Positions 1 to 7,638 of a stretch of DNA of 17,927 nt are shown here, piece after piece (positions within the stretch are counted from its first letter, which is position 1; each line of letters begins with the position of its first letter). The notes beneath the pieces were generated by a model. That model worked only from the letters and a program-made list of their open reading frames with translations, was not told where the DNA came from and searched no databases. The position numbers and the translations under genes are program-made. This stretch comes from Asaia bogorensis (GTDB lineage: Bacteria; Pseudomonadota; Alphaproteobacteria; Acetobacterales; Acetobacteraceae). Location of the stretch: positions 1 to 17,927 of the forward strand of contig CAMBXJ010000027.1 in NCBI GenBank assembly GCA_945871455.1, in the 5' to 3' direction.

Positions 1-14
1 GCCTGCCGGCAGAA

Positions 15-1313
15 TCACACTTTCATTGACCGCAACAATGCGTCGAGGTCCATCGTCGCAAAACAGGAAAATGTGTCGGAGACAGCGTAAGGCAGGATGA
101 TCTTCCGTTCATGCAGCATGGCGCCGCATGTATAGACGACATTGGGGACATATCCCTCGCGTTCCGATGGTGCGGGTCGTACCAGCGGTTCGCTCGATCG
201 TCCCAGAACCTTGGACGGGTCGGTCTTGTCCAACAGCACGGCGCCGATCGCATAGCGCCGGACCGGGCCAACCCCATGCGTGAACAGCAGCCATCCTTCG
301 TCGAGTTCGATCGGAGAGCCGCAATTGCCGATCTGGACGAACTCCCACGGAAACTTCGGCGCCAGGATAGGGTGCCCGCCGTCCCAGCAATACAGATCGT
401 CCGAATAGATCAGATAGAGGTTCTCGTTGTCCTGGCGGCCGATCATGGCATATCGCCCACCGATCTTGCGTGGGAACAGTGCCATGCCCTTGTTTCTCGC
501 CGCGGTTCCCCGCAACGGCAGCATGCGGAAGGACACGAAGTCCGTCGTCTCGATCAACTCGGATCGGATCGCTCTGCCGGTATAGGCGGTGTAGGTGGCG
601 TAATAGGTCCGCTTTCCCTCGTCGTGGAACGCGACGAACCGCGCGTCCTCAATGCCGTTCGATTGGGATTCGGTAATCGGGAAGATCACCCGCTCGCTGA
701 TATCCTCATCGTTCCTGAAGACCACTTCGACGTCGTCGCCATGCACGCCGGGGACCCAGTATCGGATGGTTGGAACAGACGCCAGACGCGCTGTCGGATC
801 GATGACCACCTGACCCGAGGCCAGGATCGATCCGGACCGGAACGTCAGCGACGAAATATGACCTTCCCCGACGGCGCGCAGGCTGAGAATGAAGCGACAA
901 CCTCCCTCCGGCGCGTTCGACTGATTCGGGTGCATGACGATGCTGGGGTTGAACAGGGCCGACGCTTCGAAGGAATATTCGTTCATAAAATAAGCGCCAA
1001 CCAACTGGCGTTGGAGTTTGCTGAAATTCTCATGCGCTTGCAGGGCAATTTCCATCTCGTCGGCCCGCGCCTCGAATTTCTCCAGAAGGTTGCGATGACG
1101 CCCCTGAAAATTCTCCAGCACGTCCGCCAGTTGGCTGGCGGCGATCGCCGGGTCGAGCGCCAGCACGCGATCGACAATATGATTCGCCCGGGTCTTGTCG
1201 GTGGGGTTGAGGTCCCGAGGCTCGGTTGCCGGCTTGAACGGCCGCACGAGGACCCTCGTCGGGTCGGGACACAGGTAAAGGGCCTGCCGGTTCAGGAAGG
1301 TCGCGTAGGGCAA
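15..1313 (-). CDS. GH130-family glycoside phosphorylase/hydrolase (probable beta-mannoside phosphorylase)
   Basis: A 432-residue protein. GH130 enzymes mostly cleave beta-mannosides by phosphorolysis, releasing mannose 1-phosphate. Visible family blocks are FNPSIV (121-126), IEDARF (221-226, matching the ED-P-R block with a conserved Asp), CGSPIELDEGWLLFTHG (331-347) and YVPNVVYTCG (388-397), consistent with a five-bladed propeller. About 110 helical residues precede the propeller, more than in the shortest family members. There is no signal peptide, so it should be cytoplasmic. The start is a TTG at 1313, with GAGG five bases upstream; the frame is closed by a stop about 50 bases further up and has no ATG or GTG between. 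It is the last gene of the mannose operon in this window and its stop lies at the window edge. The family call is firm; the linkage and acceptor (beta-1,2 or beta-1,4) cannot be read here. A hydrolytic member is possible. Confidence 0.85.
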   Translation of the reverse strand: MPYATFLNRQALYLCPDPTRVLVRPFKPATEPRDLNPTDKTRANHIVDRVLALDPAIAASQLADVLENFQGRHRNLLEKFEARADEMEIALQAHENFSKLQRQLVGAYFMNEYSFEASALFNPSIVMHPNQSNAPEGGCRFILSLRAVGEGHISSLTFRSGSILASGQVVIDPTARLASVPTIRYWVPGVHGDDVEVVFRNDEDISERVIFPITESQSNGIEDARFVAFHDEGKRTYYATYTAYTGRAIRSELIETTDFVSFRMLPLRGTAARNKGMALFPRKIGGRYAMIGRQDNENLYLIYSDDLYCWDGGHPILAPKFPWEFVQIGNCGSPIELDEGWLLFTHGVGPVRRYAIGAVLLDKTDPSKVLGRSSEPLVRPAPSEREGYVPNVVYTCGAMLHERKIILPYAVSDTFSCFATMDLDALLRSMKV

Positions 1314-1555
1314 GGCAGCCTCGATTTGGTTGCGGGGATTGCGGGTTCGATCAGCGGGTGGTCACGCCCCTGAGACCGTGCGTAGGCGTTAATCCCGATC
1401 CTTGGCAAGGATTCACCGTACGCATTGTCCCATGTCTGCCAGGTCTTGCCCGCCAGTGCTCGGCTTCGGCCTGACCAGTCACGCAGTGGGTCATGATCGC
1501 CGCTGGTTGGCTGGGGGCGTTGGTCGCCATGGCCCGCGCCGGGGGCCCCGATCAT
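1292..1555 (-). CDS. Possible small uncharacterised protein (87 aa) between the glycosyltransferase and GH130 genes
   Basis: An ATG at 1555 lies one base after the TAA of the upstream glycosyltransferase, and the frame ends inside the first 22 bases of the GH130 gene. This is the packing expected of an operon gene and fills an otherwise unexplained 243-bp gap. The product begins MIGAPGAGHGDQ and has a protein-like middle, KTWQTWDNAYGESLPRIG (residues 37-54), rich in Trp, Tyr and Asn. Third codon positions are roughly two-thirds G or C, somewhat lower than I would expect of the neighbours. No clear Shine-Dalgarno is visible, although translational coupling could substitute. I do not recognise a family. 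It could instead be an untranslated spacer. Confidence 0.4.
   Translation of the reverse strand: MIGAPGAGHGDQRPQPTSGDHDPLRDWSGRSRALAGKTWQTWDNAYGESLPRIGINAYARSQGRDHPLIEPAIPATKSRLPCPTRPS
1398..1412. repeat. Short perfect inverted repeat in the GT4-GH130 junction
   Basis: ATCCTT-GGC-AAGGAT forms a six- or seven-base-pair stem inside the 243-bp stretch between the glycosyltransferase stop and the GH130 start. It lies within the candidate 87-aa ORF. It is too short and lacks a U-run, so it is not a convincing terminator. Chance is likely. Confidence 0.3.
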
Positions 1556-1556
1556 C

Positions 1557-3854
1557 TTACGCGCGGAGGCTTCTGACAGGCTCCAGCATCGTGTGGTCCA
1601 GGGCGACCCGGGCCCGCTGTCGCATCTCGGCAAGACCGAGCAGATAGGAGAGGACCGATTCGGCGCCAAGGTTCTCGTTCGGACGGTCGGGATGCAGCCC
1701 GTCGCGGCAGCCTCCCGTGTCCACGTCAACCAGGGACACCCCTAAATCATTCCCTCCGTGGAACCACGACAGCGCCCGTTCCGCGTCCAAATTCCATGCC
1801 GGATCGCCTGTCGCGGTCCACGCCGCCAGGCAGGCAGAAATCGTCGCGGCCGCTTCCACCGGTTGTTGATCGAACGGCCGCGGCGTCATGCGCAATTCGC
1901 CGAAGCCATCCGTCCCGATCGGGCGAAACAGGCCGGTCGAGGTGGTCTGCTTCTCCATGAGCCAGCGCAGTGAGCGTAATCCGGCGTCCTGATAGGCTCG
2001 CGTGCCGGTGGAAATGCCTGTTGCGATCAGGGCCTGGCACAGACGTGCATTGTCATAGGACAGACCCCCTTCGAACCAGACCCAGTCGTCGCTTGCGGTT
2101 TCAGCCAGGATTGCCATCAGCCTGCCGGCGAGGATGTCGCGTATCCGGTTTGCCTGCACATTGCCCCCGACGACCGACCGATAGGCGTTCAGTCCAAGCA
2201 GGGTGAATCCCCAGGCCCGCGGGGAGGTGAAGGCCTGGGTGGTGGGAAGTGCTTCCGCGAACAAGGATGCGGCCCACTGGCGGCGGGACACGCTTGTGTC
2301 GGCGCGGGCACATTCGCCCAAGGCCCAGAGCGTGCGGCCATGGCTGTCTTCGGATCCACGATCCTCCAACCAGCGCCGATCGAAGCTCATGAAATTTCGG
2401 AACCGTCTGGTATCGGGGTTCCAGGCGTGCTGAATGAATGCCGCCAGACGGGCCGACAGCGTTTCCGGGATGCAAGGTTCCCGCATGCGCCCCAGTGTGC
2501 AGGCCAGCAACAGGGCGCGCGCGTTGTCGTCAACGCAGTATCCGTGCGACCGATCCGCGACCGAATGGACAGCGTGCTGCAGCATCCCGGTATCGTCGCA
2601 CATGGACAACAGGTGACCGAGCTTGATCTCGGGTAGCGGTCGCGCGGGTGGACGATGGTCGCGCGCTGGCATGGCCTGGGCCGAACCCGAGATTACGCGG
2701 AACCGGTGGCCGCCATGGGCCTGATCGAAAACGCTCAGATAGTTTTCCGCGGTCCGTTCCCATGTCATGGAGCGGCTGGCCTGGTAGGCGGCCTCCCGCA
2801 TCGCCTGCCGGCGGACATCGTCGCTCAGCAATCCCGCCACGGCCTTACCGGTGGATTGCGCGTCGCCGAACGGCACCAGAATACCGCGACCGTCGGCCAG
2901 CAGTTCCCTGGCATGCCAGTACGGCGTCGACACGACGGCTTTCCCCAAACCGAAACTGTAGGCCAAGGTCCCGGAAGTCATCTGAGATTCGGTCAAATAC
3001 GGCGTGACATAGACGTCGCACATGGAAATGAAGTCGAGCAGCGTAGGGCGGTCCACGAACTGATCGAGAAACACGACATTGTCGTCTACTCCGAGATCCC
3101 GCGTGCGCTGCATCAGCCTTTCGCGGTAGGCCTCACCTTCATTTCGTACAAGGTTCGGATGCGTGGCGCCAAGCACGACATAGACGGCGTCCGGATTGGT
3201 TTTCAGGATGTCTGGCATCGCATCGATCATGACCTCGATGCCCTTGTTGGGCGACAGCAGGCCGAAGGTCAGAATGACGGGGCGGCCGGCGAAACCCAGA
3301 CGGGCCTTGGCCTGGTCCGGTTCGGTGAATGCCGTGTCCGGGATCCCATGTGGGATCAACGCGATCTTATCCCGAGGAACCTGGTAGACCATTTCCAGCA
3401 ACTCTCGGCCTTTTTCGGCCATGACGACAACACGCGACGACGCACCGATCAGACGACCAAGGACACTATGTTGTACGGCGGAAGGGCTGGCCAGAACCGT
3501 GTGCAGGGTTGTGATCACGGGCATGTTCAGGCGGGATACCAATGCCAGCACATTGCCGCCGGCCTCTCCGCCGAAAATCCCGAACTCATGCTGGAGCGAC
3601 ACCGCATCGAAGCCACCCGCGTTCAGGACGCCTGCCGCATGCACGTAGTCTTCCAGACGATCGTCGTCGATCTGCATACGGACCGTGGGTGGGTAGTTAT
3701 ACCGATGGCCATCGTTGTTCATCGCCACGATACAGGTGTCGATTTGCGGGCGCCAGGCGGCCACCGCCTGCTGCAGGTCGGTGGTGAAGGTCGCGATGCC
3801 GCAACGCCGGGGGAGCGAATTGCCGACAAATGCCACGCGATTTATTCCGGTCAA
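1557..3854 (-). CDS. GT4 glycosyltransferase fused to a C-terminal helical-toroid-like domain
   Basis: A 765-residue protein in two halves. Residues 1-385 are a GT-B retaining glycosyltransferase: N-terminal GNSLPRRCGIATFTTDL, then LQHEFGIFGGEAG (87-99), the donor-side GLLSPNKGIEVMIDAM (198-213), and a C-terminal block in which TESQMTSGTLAYSFG (288-302) precedes ARELLADGRG. Residues about 415-750 are helix-rich with repeated acidic/aromatic motifs: YCVDDNARALLLAC, EDSHGRTLWALGE, DDWVWFEGGLSYDNARL and NENLGAESVLSYLLG. This resembles an alpha/alpha-barrel (glycoside hydrolase or lyase type). The start is TTG at 3854, overlapping the isomerase stop as TTGA, with GGAG eight bases upstream; the 35 in-frame residues further up only run back into the isomerase gene. 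It is probably cytoplasmic. With a mannose-6-phosphate isomerase upstream and GH130 downstream, a mannosyl donor is the natural guess, but the substrate is inferred. Confidence 0.88.
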   Translation of the reverse strand: MTGINRVAFVGNSLPRRCGIATFTTDLQQAVAAWRPQIDTCIVAMNNDGHRYNYPPTVRMQIDDDRLEDYVHAAGVLNAGGFDAVSLQHEFGIFGGEAGGNVLALVSRLNMPVITTLHTVLASPSAVQHSVLGRLIGASSRVVVMAEKGRELLEMVYQVPRDKIALIPHGIPDTAFTEPDQAKARLGFAGRPVILTFGLLSPNKGIEVMIDAMPDILKTNPDAVYVVLGATHPNLVRNEGEAYRERLMQRTRDLGVDDNVVFLDQFVDRPTLLDFISMCDVYVTPYLTESQMTSGTLAYSFGLGKAVVSTPYWHARELLADGRGILVPFGDAQSTGKAVAGLLSDDVRRQAMREAAYQASRSMTWERTAENYLSVFDQAHGGHRFRVISGSAQAMPARDHRPPARPLPEIKLGHLLSMCDDTGMLQHAVHSVADRSHGYCVDDNARALLLACTLGRMREPCIPETLSARLAAFIQHAWNPDTRRFRNFMSFDRRWLEDRGSEDSHGRTLWALGECARADTSVSRRQWAASLFAEALPTTQAFTSPRAWGFTLLGLNAYRSVVGGNVQANRIRDILAGRLMAILAETASDDWVWFEGGLSYDNARLCQALIATGISTGTRAYQDAGLRSLRWLMEKQTTSTGLFRPIGTDGFGELRMTPRPFDQQPVEAAATISACLAAWTATGDPAWNLDAERALSWFHGGNDLGVSLVDVDTGGCRDGLHPDRPNENLGAESVLSYLLGLAEMRQRARVALDHTMLEPVRSLRA

Positions 3855-4759
3855 GCTAGTGTCTCCATCAACTGCATTTGCGGTAAGTCGGTAGCCGGTG
3901 AACCGATCCGGCGCAGAAGACCGGGGTCGGATCGATTGCCCACATGGGCCAGCAGACACCGTGCCCCAACCGCGCCGACATCGATCGACGCGTGGTCGTC
4001 TTCCAGGAACACCGCGTTGCCGATCTCCGCGTCTATCGTCCCGAACCGGGCCGAACCGGCCAGGACCAGGACCCAGGTTTCTCGGGTCGCATGCAGATCC
4101 CAGTGCGATAGCGGCGGCAGATCGATATGTTCAAGCACGAAAAAATCAGTGCATAAAAGCAGCGTCCGGGCGTCCGAGAGCGGCCGGCGCGCGGCCTGAA
4201 GTGCGACCGGGCCGGCATCGGCGACAGCCGCGGCGTTGTCGATATCGAGCGGCCGCTTACGGCCATAGTCGTAAAGGCGGAACGTCGTGTCGCTGCGCTG
4301 CTGGATTTCAGCCACCACCAAGCCCGCGCCAATGGCATGTATCGTCCGCGCGGGAACGAAGATCACATCGTCCGCCCGGGCGGGAAACCATGCGACCCGG
4401 TCCGCGATCGAGCCGTCCTCTATCGCTGACCGCAGATTGTTGGGGCTGAGGGTTTCGCTCAGCCCGAGCGCGATCCTGGCGTCGGGTTCGGAGGACAATA
4501 TATACCATGCCTCGGTCTTGCCGTTCATGAGGCCGATCGACTGTGCATAGGTATCGTCCGGATGGACCTGGATCGACAGATTTTGTGTGGTAAAGAGTAG
4601 CTTCAGCAGAAGCACGGTTTCCGGCGCTGTTGGATCGGCGCGCTGGAACCAGAGTTCTCCGATGGCGGTGTCGTTGCCACGAATCTGACTCCAGGGGCGG
4701 AGATCTCCTCTGCCCCAGGGCTTTGGAACGATCCGAATGGTCGCCAGTTCAACCGTCAT
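3851..4759 (-). CDS. manA: Class I mannose-6-phosphate isomerase (phosphomannose isomerase)
   Basis: A 302-residue cupin enzyme interconverting mannose 6-phosphate and fructose 6-phosphate in the cytoplasm, using one metal ion. The metal site is visible: Q64 and H66 in QVHPDD (64-69), E83 in KTEAWYI, and H141 in TIHAIGAG. The substrate-side EIQQRSDTTFRLYDYGR follows at 151-167, and WFQRADPT lies near residue 37. The length fits the short, Bacillus-type form. I start it at ATG 4759 (MTVELATIRI), where homology-like sequence begins; an in-frame extension to 5041 is Arg/Pro-rich and runs through the small upstream gene, so it is rejected. No strong ribosome site precedes it, but it follows the 45-aa gene by only 10 bases, so coupling is likely. 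It overlaps the glycosyltransferase by four bases and links that gene pair to central sugar phosphates. Confidence 0.9.
   Translation of the reverse strand: MTVELATIRIVPKPWGRGDLRPWSQIRGNDTAIGELWFQRADPTAPETVLLLKLLFTTQNLSIQVHPDDTYAQSIGLMNGKTEAWYILSSEPDARIALGLSETLSPNNLRSAIEDGSIADRVAWFPARADDVIFVPARTIHAIGAGLVVAEIQQRSDTTFRLYDYGRKRPLDIDNAAAVADAGPVALQAARRPLSDARTLLLCTDFFVLEHIDLPPLSHWDLHATRETWVLVLAGSARFGTIDAEIGNAVFLEDDHASIDVGAVGARCLLAHVGNRSDPGLLRRIGSPATDLPQMQLMETLA
3863..3866 (-). promoter_or_regulatory. Shine-Dalgarno deciding the TTG start of the GT4 gene
   Basis: On the minus strand GGAG stands eight bases before a TTG whose last two bases and the next A form the stop of the isomerase gene (TTGA). 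The position supports TTG initiation by reinitiation. It argues against the upstream ATG at 3959, which lies deep in the isomerase coding region. Confidence 0.65.
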
Positions 4760-4769
4760 CGGAAGTGGG

Positions 4770-4907
4770 TTAACCCTTCTTCGTGGGCAGGGTCTTCTGG
4801 GTTGCCAGACTCTTCGGCGAAAGGATCGATATGGTCTCGCCAGAGGCGGCTTTCTTGGCTTTTGGCTTCTTGATTTCGCGATTGCTGCGTTTCTGCCCTT
4901 TGGCCAT
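4770..4907 (-). CDS. Small very basic conserved hypothetical protein (MAKGQKRSNR type)
   Basis: A 45-residue protein beginning MAKGQKRSNREIKKPKAKK. Thirteen residues are Lys or Arg, most in the first 19, followed by a Ser/Thr-rich tail. It has no membrane segment or cysteine. The start at 4907 follows a good GGAG six to eight bases upstream and it ends 10 bases before the isomerase start, so it opens the operon. I recall similar MAKGQKRSNR proteins as a small conserved family in alphaproteobacteria, without a known function. The charge suggests nucleic-acid or ribosome contact, but that is only inference. It was probably missed or misjoined in simple gene calls, because a longer isomerase frame covers it. 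Confidence 0.75.
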   Translation of the reverse strand: MAKGQKRSNREIKKPKAKKAASGETISILSPKSLATQKTLPTKKG

Positions 4908-5534
4908 GACTGTCTCCTGTCTGTTCGATGTCGTTCCGTGTGGACACGCCTCCGGCCGCAACGCATCGCGAACCGTAACCTGACCGTATCCTTTGACCGG
5001 CCGCGGCTATCGAGACAGCATCCGAGCAGCGGGCGGCCCAAAGGGCAGAAGTCCGCGCCGGCATTCAGTGCAAAACAAGGGCGCCTTTACTCGCTATCCA
5101 GGCAGATTTCCCTTGGGCGATTTCAGAGGTCTTCTTTCCGTGTGGCAGGGTGTCCCCCCAACCCACGCAAATGAATGGTTGCCGGAAGACAGAAATCCCT
5201 CTGTATCGGCTGACGCGCCGATCATCTGTCCACATCGGGTCATGTAAGCCGGCAGGGACGCACATTCAAGTGCGAGGCATCGCTCCGCGGCTGATGTCAC
5301 ATTGCAGGCGCGCGACGGGCCAATCAGGACCAGCGAGGTCGGCAACCGATCGGATCGTACCGTGAACCGGGCGCGCCGGTGCCCCGGGTGGGGCGGGTGA
5401 CGCCGTTGCGTCGCCGTCGTCTCTGGCTTATCCCCTATCGGCTTGCGCTGCCCCGGCTCGGTTCCCAGCCTGATCGGTCTCGGGGTTCCCACGTCCTCGC
5501 CACGTCTAACATCGTACCGGACCCGTCCCCGCCC
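4908..5534. other. 627-bp divergent intergenic region
   Basis: This region separates the minus-strand mannose operon from the plus-strand monooxygenase gene and must hold both promoters. I see no convincing gene. Short symmetric sequences are CCGATCGG (5346-5353) and ACCGG-GCGCG-CCGGT (5366-5380), either of which could be an operator. A loose promoter-like pair, TTGCGT and TATCCC 17 bases apart, lies near 5407-5435, but only three of six bases fit the -10 consensus. No riboswitch or RNA gene was recognised. Confidence 0.5.
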
Positions 5535-6899
5535 ATGCCGAAGCAGATCCGCCTGAACGCGTTCGACATGAACTGCATCGGCCACCAATCGCCGGGCCTG
5601 TGGACGCACCCCCGCGACCGCGCCGACACCTACAACACGCTCGGCTATTGGGTGGACCTCGCGCGCACGCTCGAACGCGGCAAGTTCGACGCGATCTTTC
5701 TGGCCGACGTGCTGGGGATCTACGATGTCTACAAGGGTGGGCCGCGCACCGCTCTGGAACAGGCCGTGCAGGTCCCGGTCAACGACCCGCTGATGGTGAT
5801 CCCGGCCATGGCCCACGCGACCACGCATCTGGGGTTCGGCGTCACCTGCGCCCTGTCCTACGAACATCCCTATCCGTTCGCGCGGCGCATGAGCACCCTG
5901 GATCACCTCACCAACGGGCGGATCGGCTGGAATATCGTCACCGGCTACCTGGAAAGCGCCGCCCGAGGCATGGGCCGGACCGAGCAGGTCGACCACGACG
6001 GCCGCTATGCGGTCGCCGAGGATTACATGCAGGCCGTCTATAAACTGTGGGAAGCAAGCTGGGAGGACGGTGCCGTCCTGCGCGATCGGGTCGGGCGGAA
6101 ATTCGCCGATGCCGACAAGATCCACCGGATCGTCCATGAGGGACCGCATTTCCAGGTCGATGCGATCCACCTGTGTGAGCCGTCGCCGCAGCGTACGCCG
6201 GTGCTGTATCAGGCCGGCGCGTCGACCCGCGGGCGGCAATTCGCCGCCGATCATGCCGAATGCGTGTTCATCAACGGGCCCTCGAAGAAGGTGATCGGCG
6301 GGATTGTCGCCGATATCCGCAGGAGAGCAGAGCAAGCCGGGCGGGATCCGAGCGATCTGACGATTTTCACCATGATGACCGTCATAACCGGACCGACCGC
6401 CAAGGCGGCGGAGGAGAAATATCGGGACTACCTGACCTATGTCAGCGAGGACGGGGCGTTGACCCTGATGTCGGGCTGGACGGGGCTCGATTTTGCGACG
6501 CTGCCGCGGGATGAGCCGGTGCGGTTTACCCAGCGCAACGCCATGACCTCGGCTTTGGAGGCGTTTACCACCGCCGACCCGGATCGGACGTGGACGGTCA
6601 GCGAGATCGCGCGTCACGCCGCGATCGGCGGGCGTGGGCCGGTGATCGTCGGGTCCTATCAGGATGTCGCGGATGCGTTTCAGGATTGGGTGGCCCAGAC
6701 CGGCATCGACGGCTTCAACCTGGCCTATGCGCTGACTCCGGAGACGTTCACCGATATTATTGATGGTGTCGTGCCGGTGTTGCAGGAACGTGGGGTCTAC
6801 AAGCGCGATTACGCACCGGGCACGTTGCGGGAAAAGCTTTATGGAGCAGGCCGAGCGCGGTTGCCGGGAAGTCATCCGGCGGCGCGGGTTCGGCGGTGA
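5535..6899 (+). CDS. LLM-class flavin-dependent monooxygenase, NtaA/SnaA/DszA type
   Basis: A 454-residue TIM-barrel monooxygenase that uses reduced FMN and oxygen. Family signatures are the N-terminal RLNAFDMNCIGHQSPGLW, KFDAIFLADVLG, the strongly typical NIVTGYLESAARGMG, YQAGASTRGRQFAADHAECVFI, and a C-terminal GPVIVGSYQDVADAFQDW. The length fits the nitrilotriacetate and dibenzothiophene-sulfone monooxygenase subfamily, whose members cleave C-N or C-S bonds in xenobiotics or sulfur sources. The start is ATG 5535, where the conserved N-terminus begins; no Shine-Dalgarno is seen, so it may be leaderless or weakly translated. The usual flavin reductase partner is not in the window and must come from elsewhere. 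It is followed after 18 bases by an OsmC-like gene, probably co-transcribed. The substrate cannot be told from sequence. Confidence 0.88.
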   Translation: MPKQIRLNAFDMNCIGHQSPGLWTHPRDRADTYNTLGYWVDLARTLERGKFDAIFLADVLGIYDVYKGGPRTALEQAVQVPVNDPLMVIPAMAHATTHLGFGVTCALSYEHPYPFARRMSTLDHLTNGRIGWNIVTGYLESAARGMGRTEQVDHDGRYAVAEDYMQAVYKLWEASWEDGAVLRDRVGRKFADADKIHRIVHEGPHFQVDAIHLCEPSPQRTPVLYQAGASTRGRQFAADHAECVFINGPSKKVIGGIVADIRRRAEQAGRDPSDLTIFTMMTVITGPTAKAAEEKYRDYLTYVSEDGALTLMSGWTGLDFATLPRDEPVRFTQRNAMTSALEAFTTADPDRTWTVSEIARHAAIGGRGPVIVGSYQDVADAFQDWVAQTGIDGFNLAYALTPETFTDIIDGVVPVLQERGVYKRDYAPGTLREKLYGAGRARLPGSHPAARVRR

Positions 6900-6917
6900 C
6901 GGAACAGAGGAGGGATC

Positions 6918-7439
6918 ATGCCCAAGGAAATCACGAACGCCGAAGAACTCCGGGCCGTCCAGGCGCCGTTGAAGCAGCTTTACCGGGATCAGCCAGAGAC
7001 CGCCCGCATCCCGTCGCGGGCCGAAGGGATTCTGGAGCCCTACGACATCGCCTGCACCGTGCGCACCTGGCATGGCGAGGTGACGGCGGGGTTGCACAAG
7101 GCGGGTGGCGGCTCGGGCGAGTTGGCCTGTTCGGCGGATATGCTGCTGGAAGCGATGGTCGCCTGTGCCGGTGTCACGTTGCGCGCGGTGGCGACCGCCA
7201 TGGGCGTGACCATTCGGGGCGGGACGATCGTGGCGGAGGGCGTTTGGGACGCGCGCGGCACCTTGGCGATCGACCGCAACGCGCCGGTGGGGCTGACCGA
7301 GGTGGCACTGAAGTTCGACGTCGATTGCGATGCCGATGCGACGAAGCTGGAGCGGATGATCCAGACGACCGAGCGCTATTGCGTGATCCTGCAAACCCTG
7401 AAGACCCCGCCCAAGCTGTCTGTTTCCATAGGCAAGTGA
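6918..7439 (+). CDS. OsmC-family thiol peroxidase-like protein
   Basis: A 173-residue OsmC-fold protein. The two expected reactive cysteines are C83, in LLEAMVACAGVTLRAVA at the start of the central helix, and C155 in TERYCVILQTL. OsmC/Ohr proteins reduce organic hydroperoxides with such a Cys pair. C46, C71 and C137 are additional. The ATG at 6918 has a strong GAGGAGGG upstream and lies 18 bases after the monooxygenase stop, so the two form an operon. A role in removing peroxide or reactive sulfur by-products of the monooxygenase is plausible, but is inferred from position only. It could belong to a divergent OsmC subgroup without peroxidase activity. Confidence 0.85.
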   Translation: MPKEITNAEELRAVQAPLKQLYRDQPETARIPSRAEGILEPYDIACTVRTWHGEVTAGLHKAGGGSGELACSADMLLEAMVACAGVTLRAVATAMGVTIRGGTIVAEGVWDARGTLAIDRNAPVGLTEVALKFDVDCDADATKLERMIQTTERYCVILQTLKTPPKLSVSIGK

Positions 7440-7472
7440 TGGGCTGGACCGGGCCTGTGTCCGACCCCCGAA

Positions 7473-7543
7473 CCTTGCCCCGCGCGGGTTGCCCCCGATA
7501 ATCCGGTTCCAAGGCTCGTCGGCCTTGGTGGGGGCAAGGGGCA
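7473..7543. repeat. Nested GC-rich hairpin cluster after the OsmC gene
   Basis: The innermost hairpin is CCAAGGC-TCGTCG-GCCTTGG (7509-7528). Around it TTGCCCCC (7489-7496) can pair with GGGGGCAA (7530-7537). Alternatively CCTTGCCCC (7473-7481) can pair with GGGGCAAGG (7531-7539). No U-run follows, so it may act as a GC-rich terminator, an mRNA 3' stabiliser, or be a degraded extragenic repeat. It lies in the 199-bp gap between the OsmC and BamF-like genes. Confidence 0.5.
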
Positions 7544-7638
7544 AACAAGCGGGCGAATTCCCCTGACCGAATCCCGGAGCGGAAACCTCCACTCCACACT
7601 CTCTTGCGGCACAGCCCCCTCCGTGGTTAAGGAACGTC

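Noticed and set aside
2655..4199. 514-codon plus-strand open frame
   Set aside because: It lies opposite the GT4 and isomerase genes, whose conserved motifs show the real frame.
4908..4990. General-stress (EcfG-type) promoter for the mannose operon
   Set aside because: A GGAAC occurs near 4934 on the minus strand, but no CGTT-like -10 lies at the expected distance.
4760..5041. N-terminal extension of the isomerase
   Set aside because: It is Arg/Pro-rich, covers the 45-aa gene in another frame, and precedes the natural cupin start.
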